The notes beneath the pieces are model-generated. The model had not been told where the DNA came from, did not search any database, and worked only from the letters and a program-made list of their open reading frames with translations. DNA of 64,000 nucleotides from Bradyrhizobium forestalis (GTDB lineage: Bacteria; Pseudomonadota; Alphaproteobacteria; Rhizobiales; Xanthobacteraceae): contig NZ_PGVG01000004.1 of assembly GCF_002795245.1 (NCBI RefSeq), forward strand, positions 124,001 through 188,000. The letters are read 5' to 3'. Shown here piece after piece: positions 33,663-43,709 of the stretch (position 1 is the first letter of the stretch; each line of letters starts with the position of its first letter). A program made the position numbers and the translations under genes.

Positions 33663-34016
33663 GGCTTCCTTGACGGCGTGGTTCGCCGCCGGCACGCCGC
33701 AATAGATCGCCTGCTGCAACAGGATTTCCTTGATGTCATCGGGCGTGAAGCCGCCCTCGGCGAGCGCCGCACGCACGTGCAGGCGGAATTCGTCCCATTG
33801 CCCGAGCGCGACCATGGTGCCGATCACCAGCACCCGCCGCGTGCGCTCGTCGAAATGCGGCCGCGTCCAGATCTCGCCCCAGGCATAGCGGGTGATCAGG
33901 TCCTGGAAGTCAGTGTTGAAGGCATTGCGGTTCGCGATCGACTTGTCGACCCAGGCATTGCCCAGCACCCTGCGGCGCACGTTCATGCCGGCATCGCGGC
34001 GCTTCTGGTCGTCCAT
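33624..34016 (-). CDS. pcaC: 4-carboxymuconolactone decarboxylase
   Basis: 130 aa. Converts 4-carboxymuconolactone to beta-ketoadipate enol-lactone in protocatechuate catabolism. The family core WGEIWTRPHFDERTRRVLVI, GTMVALGQWDEFRLHVRAAL and the catalytic region EGGFTPDDIKEILLQQAIYC with GVPAANHAV are all present. It is the last gene of the pcaB-pcaD-pcaC series, separated from pcaD by a palindromic repeat. Full-length. Confidence 0.95.
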   Translation of the reverse strand: MDDQKRRDAGMNVRRRVLGNAWVDKSIANRNAFNTDFQDLITRYAWGEIWTRPHFDERTRRVLVIGTMVALGQWDEFRLHVRAALAEGGFTPDDIKEILLQQAIYCGVPAANHAVKEASAIVQELGLLKT

Positions 34017-34041
34017 TGATGTCTCCTGTTGCTCGGCTCTT

Positions 34042-34166
34042 CACCTCTCCCCAGCGGGGAGAGGTCGATTTGCGCAGCAAATCGGGTGAGGGGGCTCAGG
34101 TGCCCAATGAGAGACCGTAACCCCTCACCCGTCGCTTCGCGCCGACCTCTCCCGATGGGAGAGGTG
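34042..34166. repeat. Palindromic element in the pcaD-pcaC gap
   Basis: Outer arms cacctctccccagcgggga (left) and tctcccgatgggagaggtg (right), each itself a small hairpin, flank a pair cgatttgcgcagcaaatcg and gtgaggggg/cccctcac. A dispersed rhizobial repeat type, distinct from the cattccggggc family. Confidence 0.8.
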
Positions 34167-34181
34167 TTCGAATGCGCGGCT

Positions 34182-34964
34182 CTAACGCTGCGTCAGGAAC
34201 CCCACCACCGCATCCGTGAATGCGTGCGGCTGCTCGACGTTGGAAATGTGCGCGGCGTCGATGATGGTCATGCTGGCGCCGGGAATGTTGGAGCGGATCA
34301 GCTCGGCCGCCGAGATCGGCGTCGCCATGTCGTGGCGGCCGGCGATCACCAGCGTCGGGCTCTTGATTTTGGGCAGCAGCTCACGTTGGTCGAGTGTCGA
34401 CAGCGCCTCGCAGCAGGCGAGATAGCCCTCGACGGGGGAGGCGAGCAGCATCGATTTCATCTTTGCGGTGATCACAGGCTCGCGCTCGCGGAAATCCTGG
34501 GTGAGCCAGCCTGCGATCACGGCGTCCGCGACCGCCGCGATGCCGCCCTTCTTCACGGCGTCGATACGCTCCAGCCACCTGGTCGGCTCGGCGTAATAGC
34601 AGGCGGTGTTGGCGAGGATGAGCTTGCCGAGCCTCTCCGGCGCATTGGCGCCGAGCCATTGCCCGACCATGCCGCCCATCGACAGGCCGCACCAATGCAC
34701 CTTCTCGATGTTGAGGTCGTCGAGGATCGCGAGCACGTCGCGGCCGAAGCGCTCCATCGTGTAGGGGCCGGGTGGAACGTTCGACCTGCCATGGCCGCGG
34801 CGGTCGTAGCGGATGACGCGGAACACCTGCGTCAGCGCCTTCATCTGCGGCTCCCACATCTGCAAGGTGCAGCCGAGCGAGTTCGACAGCATCAGCGTCG
34901 GCCCGCCGTCGCGGCCCTCGACGGAGACGTTGAGCAGGCAACCGTCGGCATCGATCATGGGCAT
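34182..34964 (-). CDS. pcaD: 3-oxoadipate enol-lactonase
   Basis: 260 aa from the ATG at 34964 (GAGGA 7 nt before). Alpha/beta hydrolase that opens beta-ketoadipate enol-lactone. Oxyanion region LMLSNSLGCTLQMW, nucleophile elbow HWCGLSMGGMVGQWLG with the catalytic Ser, Asp in VIAGRHDMATP, and His in IIDAAHISNVEQP. Length equals PcaD, and there is no fused decarboxylase domain because pcaC is separate. Second gene of the pca series. Confidence 0.95.
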   Translation of the reverse strand: MPMIDADGCLLNVSVEGRDGGPTLMLSNSLGCTLQMWEPQMKALTQVFRVIRYDRRGHGRSNVPPGPYTMERFGRDVLAILDDLNIEKVHWCGLSMGGMVGQWLGANAPERLGKLILANTACYYAEPTRWLERIDAVKKGGIAAVADAVIAGWLTQDFREREPVITAKMKSMLLASPVEGYLACCEALSTLDQRELLPKIKSPTLVIAGRHDMATPISAAELIRSNIPGASMTIIDAAHISNVEQPHAFTDAVVGFLTQR

Positions 34965-35062
34965 GGCATGTTCCTCGTCATGTGTGGGCAACAGCGCAGA
35001 GCGCGTCTTAATCTAGATGACCCGCGCATCCATCCAAAAAGTGAATCTATCCAGGATGATGG

Positions 35063-35085
35063 ATTGCCGGGTCAAGCCCGGCAAT
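35063..35085. repeat. Hairpin repeat after pcaB
   Basis: Perfect 9-bp arms ATTGCCGGG and CCCGGCAAT with a 5-nt loop, 4 nt beyond the pcaB stop. It could partially terminate or stabilise the pcaB transcript ahead of pcaD. Confidence 0.65.
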
Positions 35086-35089
35086 GACA

Positions 35090-36445
35090 TCAGGAGAGAT
35101 CCAATGAATCCAGCAGGCGGTCGATCAGCGCCTGCGAAGCGCCTTGATAGGCCATCGGCTCGAACAATGCCGCAATTTTTTCCGGCGGCAGATGCGCGGT
35201 GACCCGCGAATCGCCTGACAGCACCTCACGCAGATGCTTCTTCTCGGCGACCGCGCGCTTGCTGGCGGCCTCGATGAGATGATGCGCATCGCTCTTGCCG
35301 ATGGCTTCGGCCAGCGCAAAGGTGACCGCCTCGGCCATGATCAGCCCGTGCGTCGCATCGAGATTGCTGCGCATGCGCGCCGCATCGACCTCGAGACCCT
35401 CGGCGATGTCGACGATGGCGGCCAGCGCGCCGGAGGTGACCAGCATCAATTGCGGCAGCGTCGGCCATTCCGCGTGCCACGGGCCGGCGCTGCGTTCATG
35501 GTCTTGCACCTGCGCGGCAAGAATCGTCGCGGCGAGCTGCGGGGCCATGGTCGCGGCGCCCAGCGCGCTCGCAGCGGCGACCGGGTTGCGCTTGTGCGGC
35601 ATCGTCGAGGAGCCGCCGCGACCTTCGCCGGCGGGCTCGAAGGCTTCGCCGACATCGGTCTGCATCAGCAGCGAGACATCGCGTGCGATCTTGCCGCAGC
35701 TGCCGGCGAGAATTGCGAAGCAGGATGCCGCCTCGGCGATGCGGTCGCGATGGGTATGCCAGGGCGCCTCGGGCAGCGGCAGGCTCAGCTCCTGCGCCAG
35801 CCGTTCGGCCACCGTGAGCCCGTTGCCGCCGAGCGCGGCGAGCGTGCCGGCAGCACCTCCGAATTGCAGCGCGAGGCCCTCACGGGAGAGCCGCCGCAGG
35901 CGGCAGCGCGCACGGGCGAGGCTTGAGGCGTATTCCGCCGCCTTCAGCCCGAACGGCATCGGCAGCGCGTGCTGGAGCCAAGTCCGCGCCACCATCGCGG
36001 TATTGCGGTGGGCTCGCGCCAGCGTCGCAAAGCCCTTGATGGCGCGGCTGAGGTCGACGTCCAGCGCCGCGATGCCGGCGCGAAGCGTCAGCATGGTCGC
36101 GGTGTCGATGACATCCTGGCTGGTCGCGCCCCAATGCACGTAGCGCGCGGCCTCCGTATCGGCCTTGCCGACATTGGCGGTCAGCGTCTTGACCAGGGGA
36201 ATCGCGAGATTGCCCGATCGCGTCGCAGCCTCGGCCAGTGCGGCCATGTCGAAGGAATCGGCTTTGCATGCCGCCTCGATCGGGCCGACGGCGGATGCCG
36301 GAATCACAGCCGTGGCAGCCTCGGCGCGTGCCAAGGCTGCCTCGAAATCGAGCATGTTCTGCAGGGTCGACCGATCGTCGCAGACCGCGCGCATGGCGGC
36401 GCTCGACAGCATCGGGGCGAGCAGGGGGGAGAGGGATGTGCTCAT
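35090..36445 (-). CDS. pcaB: 3-carboxy-cis,cis-muconate cycloisomerase
   Basis: 451 aa. Fumarase/aspartase superfamily; lactonises 3-carboxymuconate in the protocatechuate branch. The signature GRGGSSTMPHKRNPVAAASA is intact, as are ARYVHWGATSQDVIDTATML and the N-terminal FDSGL-free start SPLLAPMLSSAAMRAVCDDR typical of PcaB. The protocatechuate dioxygenase genes pcaHG are not in the window. Divergent from the cox-like cluster; the shared 184-nt gap must carry both promoters. Confidence 0.94.
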   Translation of the reverse strand: MSTSLSPLLAPMLSSAAMRAVCDDRSTLQNMLDFEAALARAEAATAVIPASAVGPIEAACKADSFDMAALAEAATRSGNLAIPLVKTLTANVGKADTEAARYVHWGATSQDVIDTATMLTLRAGIAALDVDLSRAIKGFATLARAHRNTAMVARTWLQHALPMPFGLKAAEYASSLARARCRLRRLSREGLALQFGGAAGTLAALGGNGLTVAERLAQELSLPLPEAPWHTHRDRIAEAASCFAILAGSCGKIARDVSLLMQTDVGEAFEPAGEGRGGSSTMPHKRNPVAAASALGAATMAPQLAATILAAQVQDHERSAGPWHAEWPTLPQLMLVTSGALAAIVDIAEGLEVDAARMRSNLDATHGLIMAEAVTFALAEAIGKSDAHHLIEAASKRAVAEKKHLREVLSGDSRVTAHLPPEKIAALFEPMAYQGASQALIDRLLDSLDLS

Positions 36446-36510
36446 GGTGCGCGCGACCTAATCATCAAGGCCCGGCTGTGCCAATCCCCAACCATCCGCA
36501 CACGTCTTTT

Positions 36511-36534
36511 TGCAGTTGCGAATATGCATTGCAC
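36511..36534. promoter_or_regulatory. Candidate operator in the pcaB/coxG divergent promoter region
   Basis: Imperfect dyad: TGCAGTTGC at 36511-36519 faces GCATTGCA at 36526-36533 across GAATAT. IclR- or LysR-type regulators of pca genes bind such sites, but no regulator gene adjoins, so this is only a candidate. The rest of 36446-36629 shows no convincing -35/-10 pair. Confidence 0.3.
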
Positions 36535-36629
36535 GTGACCGGAAGTGGCCTTTCCTTTGCGGCCTTCGTACGTTACTTGAGCAGCACTATAGTTACGCGA
36601 CCCAGCTTCGAAATTCCGGGAGGCACCCC

Positions 36630-37076
36630 ATGGCCATGACAATGAACGGCGAAGTCCAGCTCGCAGCGTCGCGCGAGGCCGTGTGGGCCAAGCTCAACGA
36701 TCCCGAGGTGCTGAAGGCCTGCATCCCCGGCTGCGAGGAGCTGGAGAAGACCGACGACGGCGGCTTCCGTGCGATCGCGAAAATGAAGGTCGGGCCGGTG
36801 TCGGCGCGCTTCAAGGGCAAGGTGATGCTCTCAGATCTCGACCCGCCGAACGGCTACAAGATCTCAGGCGAAGGCGAGGGTGGGGTGGCCGGCTTTGCCA
36901 AAGGCGGGGCCGCGGTCAAGCTCGCGGAGAAGGACGGCGGCACGCTGCTCTCCTACGACGTCGAGGCGCAGATCGGCGGCAAGTTGGCGCAGCTCGGCCA
37001 GCGCCTGATCAACGGCGCCGCCAAGAAGCTCGCCGACGAGTTTTTCGCGAACTTCGCCAAGGCAGTACAGAGCTGA
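36630..37076 (+). CDS. coxG: CoxG-like SRPBCC protein
   Basis: 148 aa from the ATG at 36630 with GGGAGG upstream. The CoxG/SRPBCC family signature is clear: MNGEVQLAASREAVWAKLND, ACIPGCEELEK, KMKVGPVSARFKGKVML, GEGGVAGFAKGGAAVKL. In Oligotropha CoxG is a membrane-recruitment factor for CO dehydrogenase; many genomes use paralogues with other molybdenum hydroxylases. First gene of the cluster. Confidence 0.92.
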   Translation: MAMTMNGEVQLAASREAVWAKLNDPEVLKACIPGCEELEKTDDGGFRAIAKMKVGPVSARFKGKVMLSDLDPPNGYKISGEGEGGVAGFAKGGAAVKLAEKDGGTLLSYDVEAQIGGKLAQLGQRLINGAAKKLADEFFANFAKAVQS

Positions 37077-37210
37077 AGGTCATCGCCTTCGGCATGGCGG
37101 CTTGCGTCCGGGGTGATGTTGCCCCAGGGGACAATGGCCCATATGATGGGTTGGAATAATTATAAGAACCGCTTCGACGGGACCCGTCGGGGCGCTGATA
37201 GAGAGTGCTT

Positions 37211-37696
37211 ATGGCAAAAATCTCCCTCATCGTGAACGGCAATCCTGTGACGGCCAACGTCGACCCCCGCACGCTTCTGGTGCAGTTCCTGCGCGAGAAT
37301 CTGCGCCTGACCGGCACCCATGTCGGCTGCGACACCTCGCAATGCGGCGCCTGCGTCGTGCATCTCGACGGCAAGGCCGTGAAGTCCTGCACCACGCTTG
37401 CCGTGATGGCCGATGGTCACGAAATCAAGACGATCGAGGGACTGGCCGCCGACGGCGCGCCGCTGCATCCGATGCAGGAGGCCTTCCGCGAGCATCACGG
37501 CCTGCAGTGCGGATTCTGCACGCCCGGCATGATCATGACCGCGATCGACATCGTGCACCGCAAGGGCCACGAGCTCGACGACCACACCATTCGCGAGGAG
37601 CTCGAAGGCAATCTCTGCCGCTGCACGGGCTATCAGAACATCGTCACCTCGATCTCCGCCGGCGCCAAGGCGATGGCGAAATCCGATCTCGCGTAA
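37211..37696 (+). CDS. coxS: Molybdenum hydroxylase small subunit, 2x[2Fe-2S] (CoxS-like)
   Basis: 161 aa from the ATG at 37211. Carries both iron-sulfur clusters that pass electrons from the molybdenum site to FAD: plant-type cluster [16 protein letters not shown] with the fourth Cys in SCTTLAVM, and the C-terminal cluster [11 protein letters not shown] plus [14 protein letters not shown]. Full length. Its natural partners are a large Mo subunit (L) and a FAD subunit (M); only M follows, 27 nt later. Confidence 0.95.
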   Translation: MAKISLIVNGNPVTANVDPRTLLVQFLRENLRLTGTHVGCDTSQCGACVVHLDGKAVKSCTTLAVMADGHEIKTIEGLAADGAPLHPMQEAFREHHGLQCGFCTPGMIMTAIDIVHRKGHELDDHTIREELEGNLCRCTGYQNIVTSISAGAKAMAKSDLA

Positions 37697-37723
37697 CGCG
37701 CATCCCGCGATCAGGACATTCAG

Positions 37724-38530
37724 ATGTACGAATTCAAATATCATCGCCCTGGGACCGTTCGCCAGGCGGCCAACCTCCTGGTGAAGAACGAGGACGCCAA
37801 GGTCATCGCCGGCGGTCACACGCTGATTCCCGTCATGAAGCAACGCCTCGCAAGCCCGCCGCATCTGGTCGACCTCTCCCACATCGAGGGGCTCAACACG
37901 ATCGAGATGAAGGGCCGCTCGCTGGTGATCGGCGCCACCGCCAAGCACGCCGAGGTCGCGACCTCCGCCATCGTCGGTGAGGCGATCCCGGCGCTGGCGA
38001 ACCTTGCCGGCGGCATCGGCGATCCCGCCGTGCGCCACAAGGGCACGATCGGCGGCTCGCTCGCCAACAACGATCCGACCGCCGACTATCCGGCCGCGGT
38101 GCTTGCGCTCGGGGCCACCATCGTCACCAACAAGCGCCGCCTCAAGGCTGAAGAATTCTTCCAGGGCCTGTTCACGACGGCGCTCGAAGCCGACGAGATC
38201 ATCACCAAGGTGATGTTCCCGCTGCCGAAAAAAGCGGCCTACGTCAAATTCCGCAACCAGGCCTCGCGCTACGCGCTGGTCGGCGTGTTCGTGGCGCGGC
38301 GTCCTTCGGACGTCCGTGTTGCCGTCACCGGCGCCGGCTCCGAAGGCGTGTTCCGTGTCACCGCATTCGAGGAGGCCCTGAAGAAGCGCTTCGCCTCGAA
38401 GGCGCTGGAAGGCATCAACGTGCCGGCGGAAGGCCTCAACAGCGATATCCACGGCAGCGCCGAATACCGCGCGCACCTCATCGGTGTGCTGACGCGGCGC
38501 GCCGTCGACGCCGCCAATGCGAAGGAATGA
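37724..38530 (+). CDS. coxM: Molybdenum hydroxylase FAD subunit (CoxM-like)
   Basis: 268 aa. FAD-binding motifs of the xanthine dehydrogenase family are intact: [20 protein letters not shown] (the AGGHSL-type loop) and [20 protein letters not shown] (the TIGG loop). Its ATG has AGGA 9 nt upstream. The operon lacks the Mo-binding large subunit, which in S-L-M ordered clusters would lie between coxS and this gene. Confidence 0.94.
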   Translation: MYEFKYHRPGTVRQAANLLVKNEDAKVIAGGHTLIPVMKQRLASPPHLVDLSHIEGLNTIEMKGRSLVIGATAKHAEVATSAIVGEAIPALANLAGGIGDPAVRHKGTIGGSLANNDPTADYPAAVLALGATIVTNKRRLKAEEFFQGLFTTALEADEIITKVMFPLPKKAAYVKFRNQASRYALVGVFVARRPSDVRVAVTGAGSEGVFRVTAFEEALKKRFASKALEGINVPAEGLNSDIHGSAEYRAHLIGVLTRRAVDAANAKE

Positions 38531-38590
38531 TGGGCCTCACTCATTGGCCCAATACTTGCCCGATGAGGGCGTAAACGAGACTGGCCTTTC

Positions 38591-39514
<924 letters not shown>

Positions 39515-39533
39515 TCTCGCCTCGAATTGCGCT

Positions 39534-39644
39534 CGTCATTCCGGGGCGCGACGAAGTCGCGAACCCGGAATCCATCGGGCCGCAGAGTTAGTGGATGAAT
39601 GGATTCCGGGCTCGCGCCCAAGAGGGCGCGCCCCGGAATGACGG
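39534..39644. repeat. Bradyrhizobium-type palindromic element between coxD and coxE
   Basis: Arms cgtcattccggggcgcgacg and gcgcgccccggaatgacgg, with an inner ggaatccat / atggattcc pair. It separates coxD from coxE by 146 nt and ends 16 nt before the coxE start. Confidence 0.88.
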
Positions 39645-39660
39645 CTGAAAGTGTTGAAAT

Positions 39661-40863
39661 ATGGCCATCAACCACCTTGCTCCCGAGCAGACCGAGCAAT
39701 TCGCCGACAACATCGTCGGCTTCGCCCGCGCGCTGCGGTCGGCCGGCCTGCCGGTCGGGCCGGGCGCGGTGATCGATGCCATGAGCGCGCTGCAGGTGAT
39801 CGAGATCGGCAACCGGTCCGATGTCTTCGCCACGCTCGAGGCGATCTTCGTCAAGCGCCATGAGCATGCGCTGATCTTCAGCCAAGCCTTCAACCTGTTC
39901 TTCCGGCCTTCCGAAGAATGGAAGCACATGCTGGATTCGGTGCCGCTGCCGGAGCAGGCCAAGAAGAAGCCGCAGGCCGGCGCCCGCCGCGTGCAGGAGG
40001 CGATGTCGCAGCCGCGCATGACCGAGACGCCGCAGCACCAGGAGCAGGACCTGCGCCTGTCGGTCTCCGACAAGGAGATCCTGCAGAAGAAGGATTTTGC
40101 GCAGATGAGTGCAGCGGAGATCTCCGAGGCACTCCATGCCATCGAGCGGATGCACCTGCCGCAGGCCGAGCTTCTGACGCGCCGGCAGCGGCCCGATGCC
40201 CGCGGCCTGCGCCTCGACCTGCGCCGCACGCTGCGCGCATCCTTGCGCACCGGCGGCGACATCATCGACATCCATCGTCTCGGGCGGATCGAGAAGCCGG
40301 CGCCGATCGTGGCGCTGCTCGACATCTCGGGCTCGATGAGCGAGTACACCCGCCTGTTCCTGCATTTCCTGCATGCGATCACGGATGCGCGAAAGCGCGT
40401 CTCGGTGTTCCTGTTCGGCACGCGCCTCACTAACGTCAGCCGCGCGCTGCGCCAGCGCGACCCTGATGAGGCGCTGGCGAGCTGCTCGGCCTCGGTCGAG
40501 GACTGGGCGGGCGGCACGCGGATCTCGGCTTCTCTGCACAACTTCAACAAATTGTGGGCGCGGCGGGTGCTGAGCCAGGGCGCGATCGTGCTCTTGATCT
40601 CCGACGGGCTGGAGCGGGAGGCCGATTCCAAGCTGGCCTTCGAGATGGACCGGCTGCACCGGTCCTGCCGGCGGCTGATCTGGCTCAACCCGCTGTTGCG
40701 GTTCGGCGGCTTCGAGGCCAAGGCGCAGGGCATCAAAATGATGCTCCCGCACGTTGACGAATTCCGCCCGGTACATAATTTGAGTTCGATCCAGGAGCTG
40801 ATCACGACGCTCTCCCAGCCGCTGCCGCCGCATCACCGCAGCCTGATCCGCTCCGCAGCTTGA
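39661..40863 (+). CDS. coxE: VWA domain protein (CoxE-like)
   Basis: 400 aa. The MIDAS motif is VALLDISGSMSEYTRLFLHF, followed by SVFLFGTRLTNVSRAL and the distal Asp region AIVLLISDGLEREADS. Partner of the MoxR ATPase: in the MoxR-VWA scheme it links the AAA+ ring to the client apoenzyme. Full-length relative to CoxE. No strong ribosome site is visible in the 16 nt between the repeat and its ATG. Confidence 0.93.
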   Translation: MAINHLAPEQTEQFADNIVGFARALRSAGLPVGPGAVIDAMSALQVIEIGNRSDVFATLEAIFVKRHEHALIFSQAFNLFFRPSEEWKHMLDSVPLPEQAKKKPQAGARRVQEAMSQPRMTETPQHQEQDLRLSVSDKEILQKKDFAQMSAAEISEALHAIERMHLPQAELLTRRQRPDARGLRLDLRRTLRASLRTGGDIIDIHRLGRIEKPAPIVALLDISGSMSEYTRLFLHFLHAITDARKRVSVFLFGTRLTNVSRALRQRDPDEALASCSASVEDWAGGTRISASLHNFNKLWARRVLSQGAIVLLISDGLEREADSKLAFEMDRLHRSCRRLIWLNPLLRFGGFEAKAQGIKMMLPHVDEFRPVHNLSSIQELITTLSQPLPPHHRSLIRSAA

Positions 40864-40873
40864 GAGGCACCCC

Positions 40874-41197
40874 ATGCTCGATCGCGACGAGGACATTCTG
40901 AAAGCGGCGGAGGACTGGCAGAAGGCCGGCCGTGGCGTCGCGCTCGCTACTGTCGTCGAGACCTGGGGCTCGGCGCCGCGCCCGGCGGGCTCGAGCCTTG
41001 TCATCAATGATGAGGGCACCTTCCTGGGGTCCGTCTCCGGCGGCTGCGTCGAGGGCGCCGTGGTCACCGAGGCCATGGACGTGATCGAGAGCGGCAAGCC
41101 AAAGATGCTGGAGTTCGGCGTCGCCGACGAGACCGCCTGGAATGTCGGGCTGTCCTGCGGCGGCACCATCCGCGTCTTCGTCGAAAAGGTCGGCTAG
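40874..41197 (+). CDS. XdhC N-terminal half protein (XdhC_CoxI)
   Basis: 107 aa. The conserved segments VVETWGSAPRPAGSSLVIND, FLGSVSGGCVEGAVV and WNVGLSCGGTIRVFVE correspond to the N-terminal XdhC_CoxI domain only. In single-chain XdhC proteins this is followed by a Rossmann domain, which here is encoded by the next gene 2 nt away. XdhC-type chaperones bind the Mo cofactor and promote its sulfuration and insertion. Confidence 0.92.
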   Translation: MLDRDEDILKAAEDWQKAGRGVALATVVETWGSAPRPAGSSLVINDEGTFLGSVSGGCVEGAVVTEAMDVIESGKPKMLEFGVADETAWNVGLSCGGTIRVFVEKVG

Positions 41198-41199
41198 CC

Positions 41200-41901
41200 G
41201 TGAAGCTCGCAATCCTGCACGAACTCAATGCCGAGCGCGCCGCGCGCCGGCCGGTGATCCTGGTGACCGACACCGAGAGCGGCGAGCAGCGGCTGGTGAA
41301 GGCCAAGGATTTTGCCAAGGATCCGCTGCGCACTGAGCTGGAGAAGCAGCTTCGCATGGGCAAGAGCGCCAGTGTCGAGGCCGGCGCCAAGAAGCTGTTC
41401 CTCAACGTCTACGCGCCGACGGCCAAGCTCGTGATCGTCGGCGCGGTCCATATCAGCCAGGCGCTGGCGCCGTTGGCGCGCTCGCTCGGTTATGACGTCA
41501 CCGTGGTCGATCCCCGCACGGCCTTTGCCAGCCCCGAGCGCTTTCCCGACATTCCGCTGATCGCCGAATGGCCCGACACCGCGCTGCCGCCGCTCAACGT
41601 CGACGCCTACACGGCCTTCGTCGCGGTGACTCACGATCCGAAGATCGATGACCCCGCGCTGCTGCACGCCTTCGAGCGCAAATGCTTCTATATCGGCGCG
41701 CTCGGATCGCGGAAGACGCATGCCAAGCGTGCCGACCGGTTGCGGGCGCAAGGCGCCAAGGAAAGCGACATCGCGCGCATCCACGCGCCCATTGGCCTTG
41801 CGATCGGCGCGGTCTCGCCGTCCGAGATCGCAGTGGCGATCATGGCCGAGATCACGGCGGTGCTCCGGCTGCCTCCCAAAGAAAAAGAAGAAGCGGCATG
41901 A
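41200..41901 (+). CDS. XdhC Rossmann-domain half protein
   Basis: 233 aa from a GTG. A short beta-rich N-terminus (LAILHELNAERAARRPVILV) precedes the XdhC C-terminal Rossmann domain: KLVIVGAVHISQALAPLARS, DVTVVDPRTAFASPERFPD, VTHDPKIDDPALLHAFER, YIGALGSRKTHAKRADRLRA. With the preceding 107-aa protein it reconstitutes a full XdhC. Overlaps the cofactor gene by 4 nt. Confidence 0.92.
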   Translation: MKLAILHELNAERAARRPVILVTDTESGEQRLVKAKDFAKDPLRTELEKQLRMGKSASVEAGAKKLFLNVYAPTAKLVIVGAVHISQALAPLARSLGYDVTVVDPRTAFASPERFPDIPLIAEWPDTALPPLNVDAYTAFVAVTHDPKIDDPALLHAFERKCFYIGALGSRKTHAKRADRLRAQGAKESDIARIHAPIGLAIGAVSPSEIAVAIMAEITAVLRLPPKEKEEAA

Positions 41902-43502
41902 AGTTCGGCCCGGCGAGCCCCAAGGATGCGATCGGCGGGGTGACCGTCCACACCCTGCGCCAGGGCCCGCTGGTGCTGAAAAAAGGCACGACGATCGGAC
42001 CTGCCGAGGTCGAGGCGCTCACGCGCGCCGGCATCAAGGACATCGTCGTGGTGCGCATGGAGGCGGGCGACGTCTCCGAGGACGTTGCGGCCGCCAGCAT
42101 CGCGCTTGCCGTCGGCGGCGATGGCATTCATGTCGAGCGCGCCTTCACTGGCCGCGCCAATCTGTTCGCCGCGCGAGCGGGCGTGCTGGTGATCGACCGC
42201 GCCGCGGTCGATCGCATCAACAATATCGACGAGGCCATCACTTTTGCGACGCTCAGCGCCTACAAGCCGGTGGTCGAGGGCGAGATGGTCGGCACCGTCA
42301 AGATCATTCCGTTCGGCGTCGAAGGAAGCCTGCGCGATGCCGCGGTGAAGGCGGCGGGCAAGGACGTCCTGAAGATCGCGCCCTATGTGATCAAGCGCGT
42401 CGGTGTGGTCTCGACGCTGCTGCCGGGCCTGTCCTCCAAGGTGATCGACAAGACCCTGCGCGTCACCGCCGAGCGGCTCGCGCCGGCCGGCGCCAGCATC
42501 ATCGCGGAGCGGCGGGTGCCGCACGAGGAGCAGGCGCTGTCGGCCGCGATCCAGGAATTGCTCGGCCTCGGTGCCGAGCTCGTCATTGTGTTCGGCGCCT
42601 CTGCGATCGCCGATCGCCGCGACGTGATCCCGGCGGCGGTCACCGGCATCGGTGGCGAGATCGAGCATTTCGGCATGCCGGTCGATCCCGGCAATCTGCT
42701 GCTGATTGCCCGCGCCGGCGGCGTGCCGGTGCTGGGTGCGCCGGGCTGCGCACGCTCGCCGGTCGAGAACGGGTTCGACTGGGTCTTGATGCGGCTTCTT
42801 GCCGACATCAAGGTGACGCGGTCCGAGCTGATGGGCATGGGCGTCGGCGGTCTCCTGATGGAGATCGTGACGCGGCCGCAGCCGCGTGCCACGCCGGAGA
42901 CCGAGGGCAACAGCCAGGTCGCGGCCATCGTGCTGGCGGCGGGCCGCTCGACCCGGATGGGCGGGCCGAACAAGCTGCTCGCCGAGCTCGACGGCAAAAA
43001 GCTGGTGCGGCTCGCGACCGAGCAGGCGCTGGCCTCGAAAGCATCCGAGGTGATCGTCGTCACGGGGCATCAGGCCGAGCTGGTCGAGCAGGCTCTGCAA
43101 GGCCTGAAGGTGAAGTTCGTCCGCAATCCGGATTTCGCCGGCGGCATCGCGGGCTCGGTCAAGGCGGGCATCGCGGCCGTGCCCGAGAGCTGCGACGGCG
43201 CCGTGGTGTGTCTCGGCGACATGCCGCTGATCGACGCCGGTCTGATCGACCGCCTCATCGACAGTTTTGCGCCGGACCGCGGCAATCTCATCGTCGTGCC
43301 CGTCAGCGAAGGCCGCCGCGGCAATCCCGTGCTGTGGTCGCGCCGCTTCTTCAAGGAGTTGATGACGCTCGACGGCGACGTTGGCGCACGCCACCTGATC
43401 GCCAAGCATGCGGAGGCGGTGGCCGAAGTGCCGGTGGATGGCGAGAGCGCTTTCCTCGACATCGACACGCCGCAGGCGCTGGAAGCGGCGCGGCGCGGAT
43501 GA
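41898..43502 (+). CDS. Molybdopterin-binding (MoeA/MoaB-like) - MobA/MocA-like nucleotidyltransferase fusion
   Basis: 534 aa; start at 41898 overlaps the previous stop (ATGA). Residues 1-340 resemble a MoaB/MoeA-type molybdopterin-binding module, with VLKKGTTIGPAEVEALTRAG near the N-terminus and LIARAGGVPVLGAPGCARSP later. Residues 345-530 are a MobA-like transferase: VAAIVLAAGRSTRMGGPNKL, FVRNPDFAGGIAGSVKAGI, VVCLGDMPLID. The latter fits MocA-type cytidylyltransferases that make the MCD cofactor of xanthine dehydrogenase-family enzymes. Last gene of the cluster. Confidence 0.9.
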   Translation: MKFGPASPKDAIGGVTVHTLRQGPLVLKKGTTIGPAEVEALTRAGIKDIVVVRMEAGDVSEDVAAASIALAVGGDGIHVERAFTGRANLFAARAGVLVIDRAAVDRINNIDEAITFATLSAYKPVVEGEMVGTVKIIPFGVEGSLRDAAVKAAGKDVLKIAPYVIKRVGVVSTLLPGLSSKVIDKTLRVTAERLAPAGASIIAERRVPHEEQALSAAIQELLGLGAELVIVFGASAIADRRDVIPAAVTGIGGEIEHFGMPVDPGNLLLIARAGGVPVLGAPGCARSPVENGFDWVLMRLLADIKVTRSELMGMGVGGLLMEIVTRPQPRATPETEGNSQVAAIVLAAGRSTRMGGPNKLLAELDGKKLVRLATEQALASKASEVIVVTGHQAELVEQALQGLKVKFVRNPDFAGGIAGSVKAGIAAVPESCDGAVVCLGDMPLIDAGLIDRLIDSFAPDRGNLIVVPVSEGRRGNPVLWSRRFFKELMTLDGDVGARHLIAKHAEAVAEVPVDGESAFLDIDTPQALEAARRG

Positions 43503-43518
43503 AGGTACCGTAACTGAC

Positions 43519-43616
43519 GGTGCCGGGTGGGCAAAGGCGCGTAGCGCCGTGCCCACCATCTCGTCGAACCATGATCAAGAATTGGTGGGCACGCTTCGCT
43601 TTGCCCACCCGGCACC
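43519..43616. repeat. Palindromic element with 18-bp perfect arms
   Basis: Left arm ggtgccgggtgggcaaag (43519-43536) is the exact reverse complement of the right arm ending at 43616; an inner pair gtgcccacc / ggtgggcac adds a second stem. Located just after the cofactor gene, and different in sequence from the other repeat families here. Confidence 0.88.
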
Positions 43617-43709
43617 TCCCGGTCGGCCAATTTCAACCACCTGTTCACCATCTGGAAACGACCGCCGCTTAGAGTCGCCTCCACCTGCCTTGGGGGGAGG
43701 GGTTTTTCC

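Noticed and set aside
41648..43559. Three overlapping long frames across the MoeA/MocA gene, including a 623-codon antisense frame
   Set aside because: Only the frame starting at 41898 has conserved motifs (VLAAGRSTRMGG, CLGDMPL) and ATGA coupling; the others are low-complexity.
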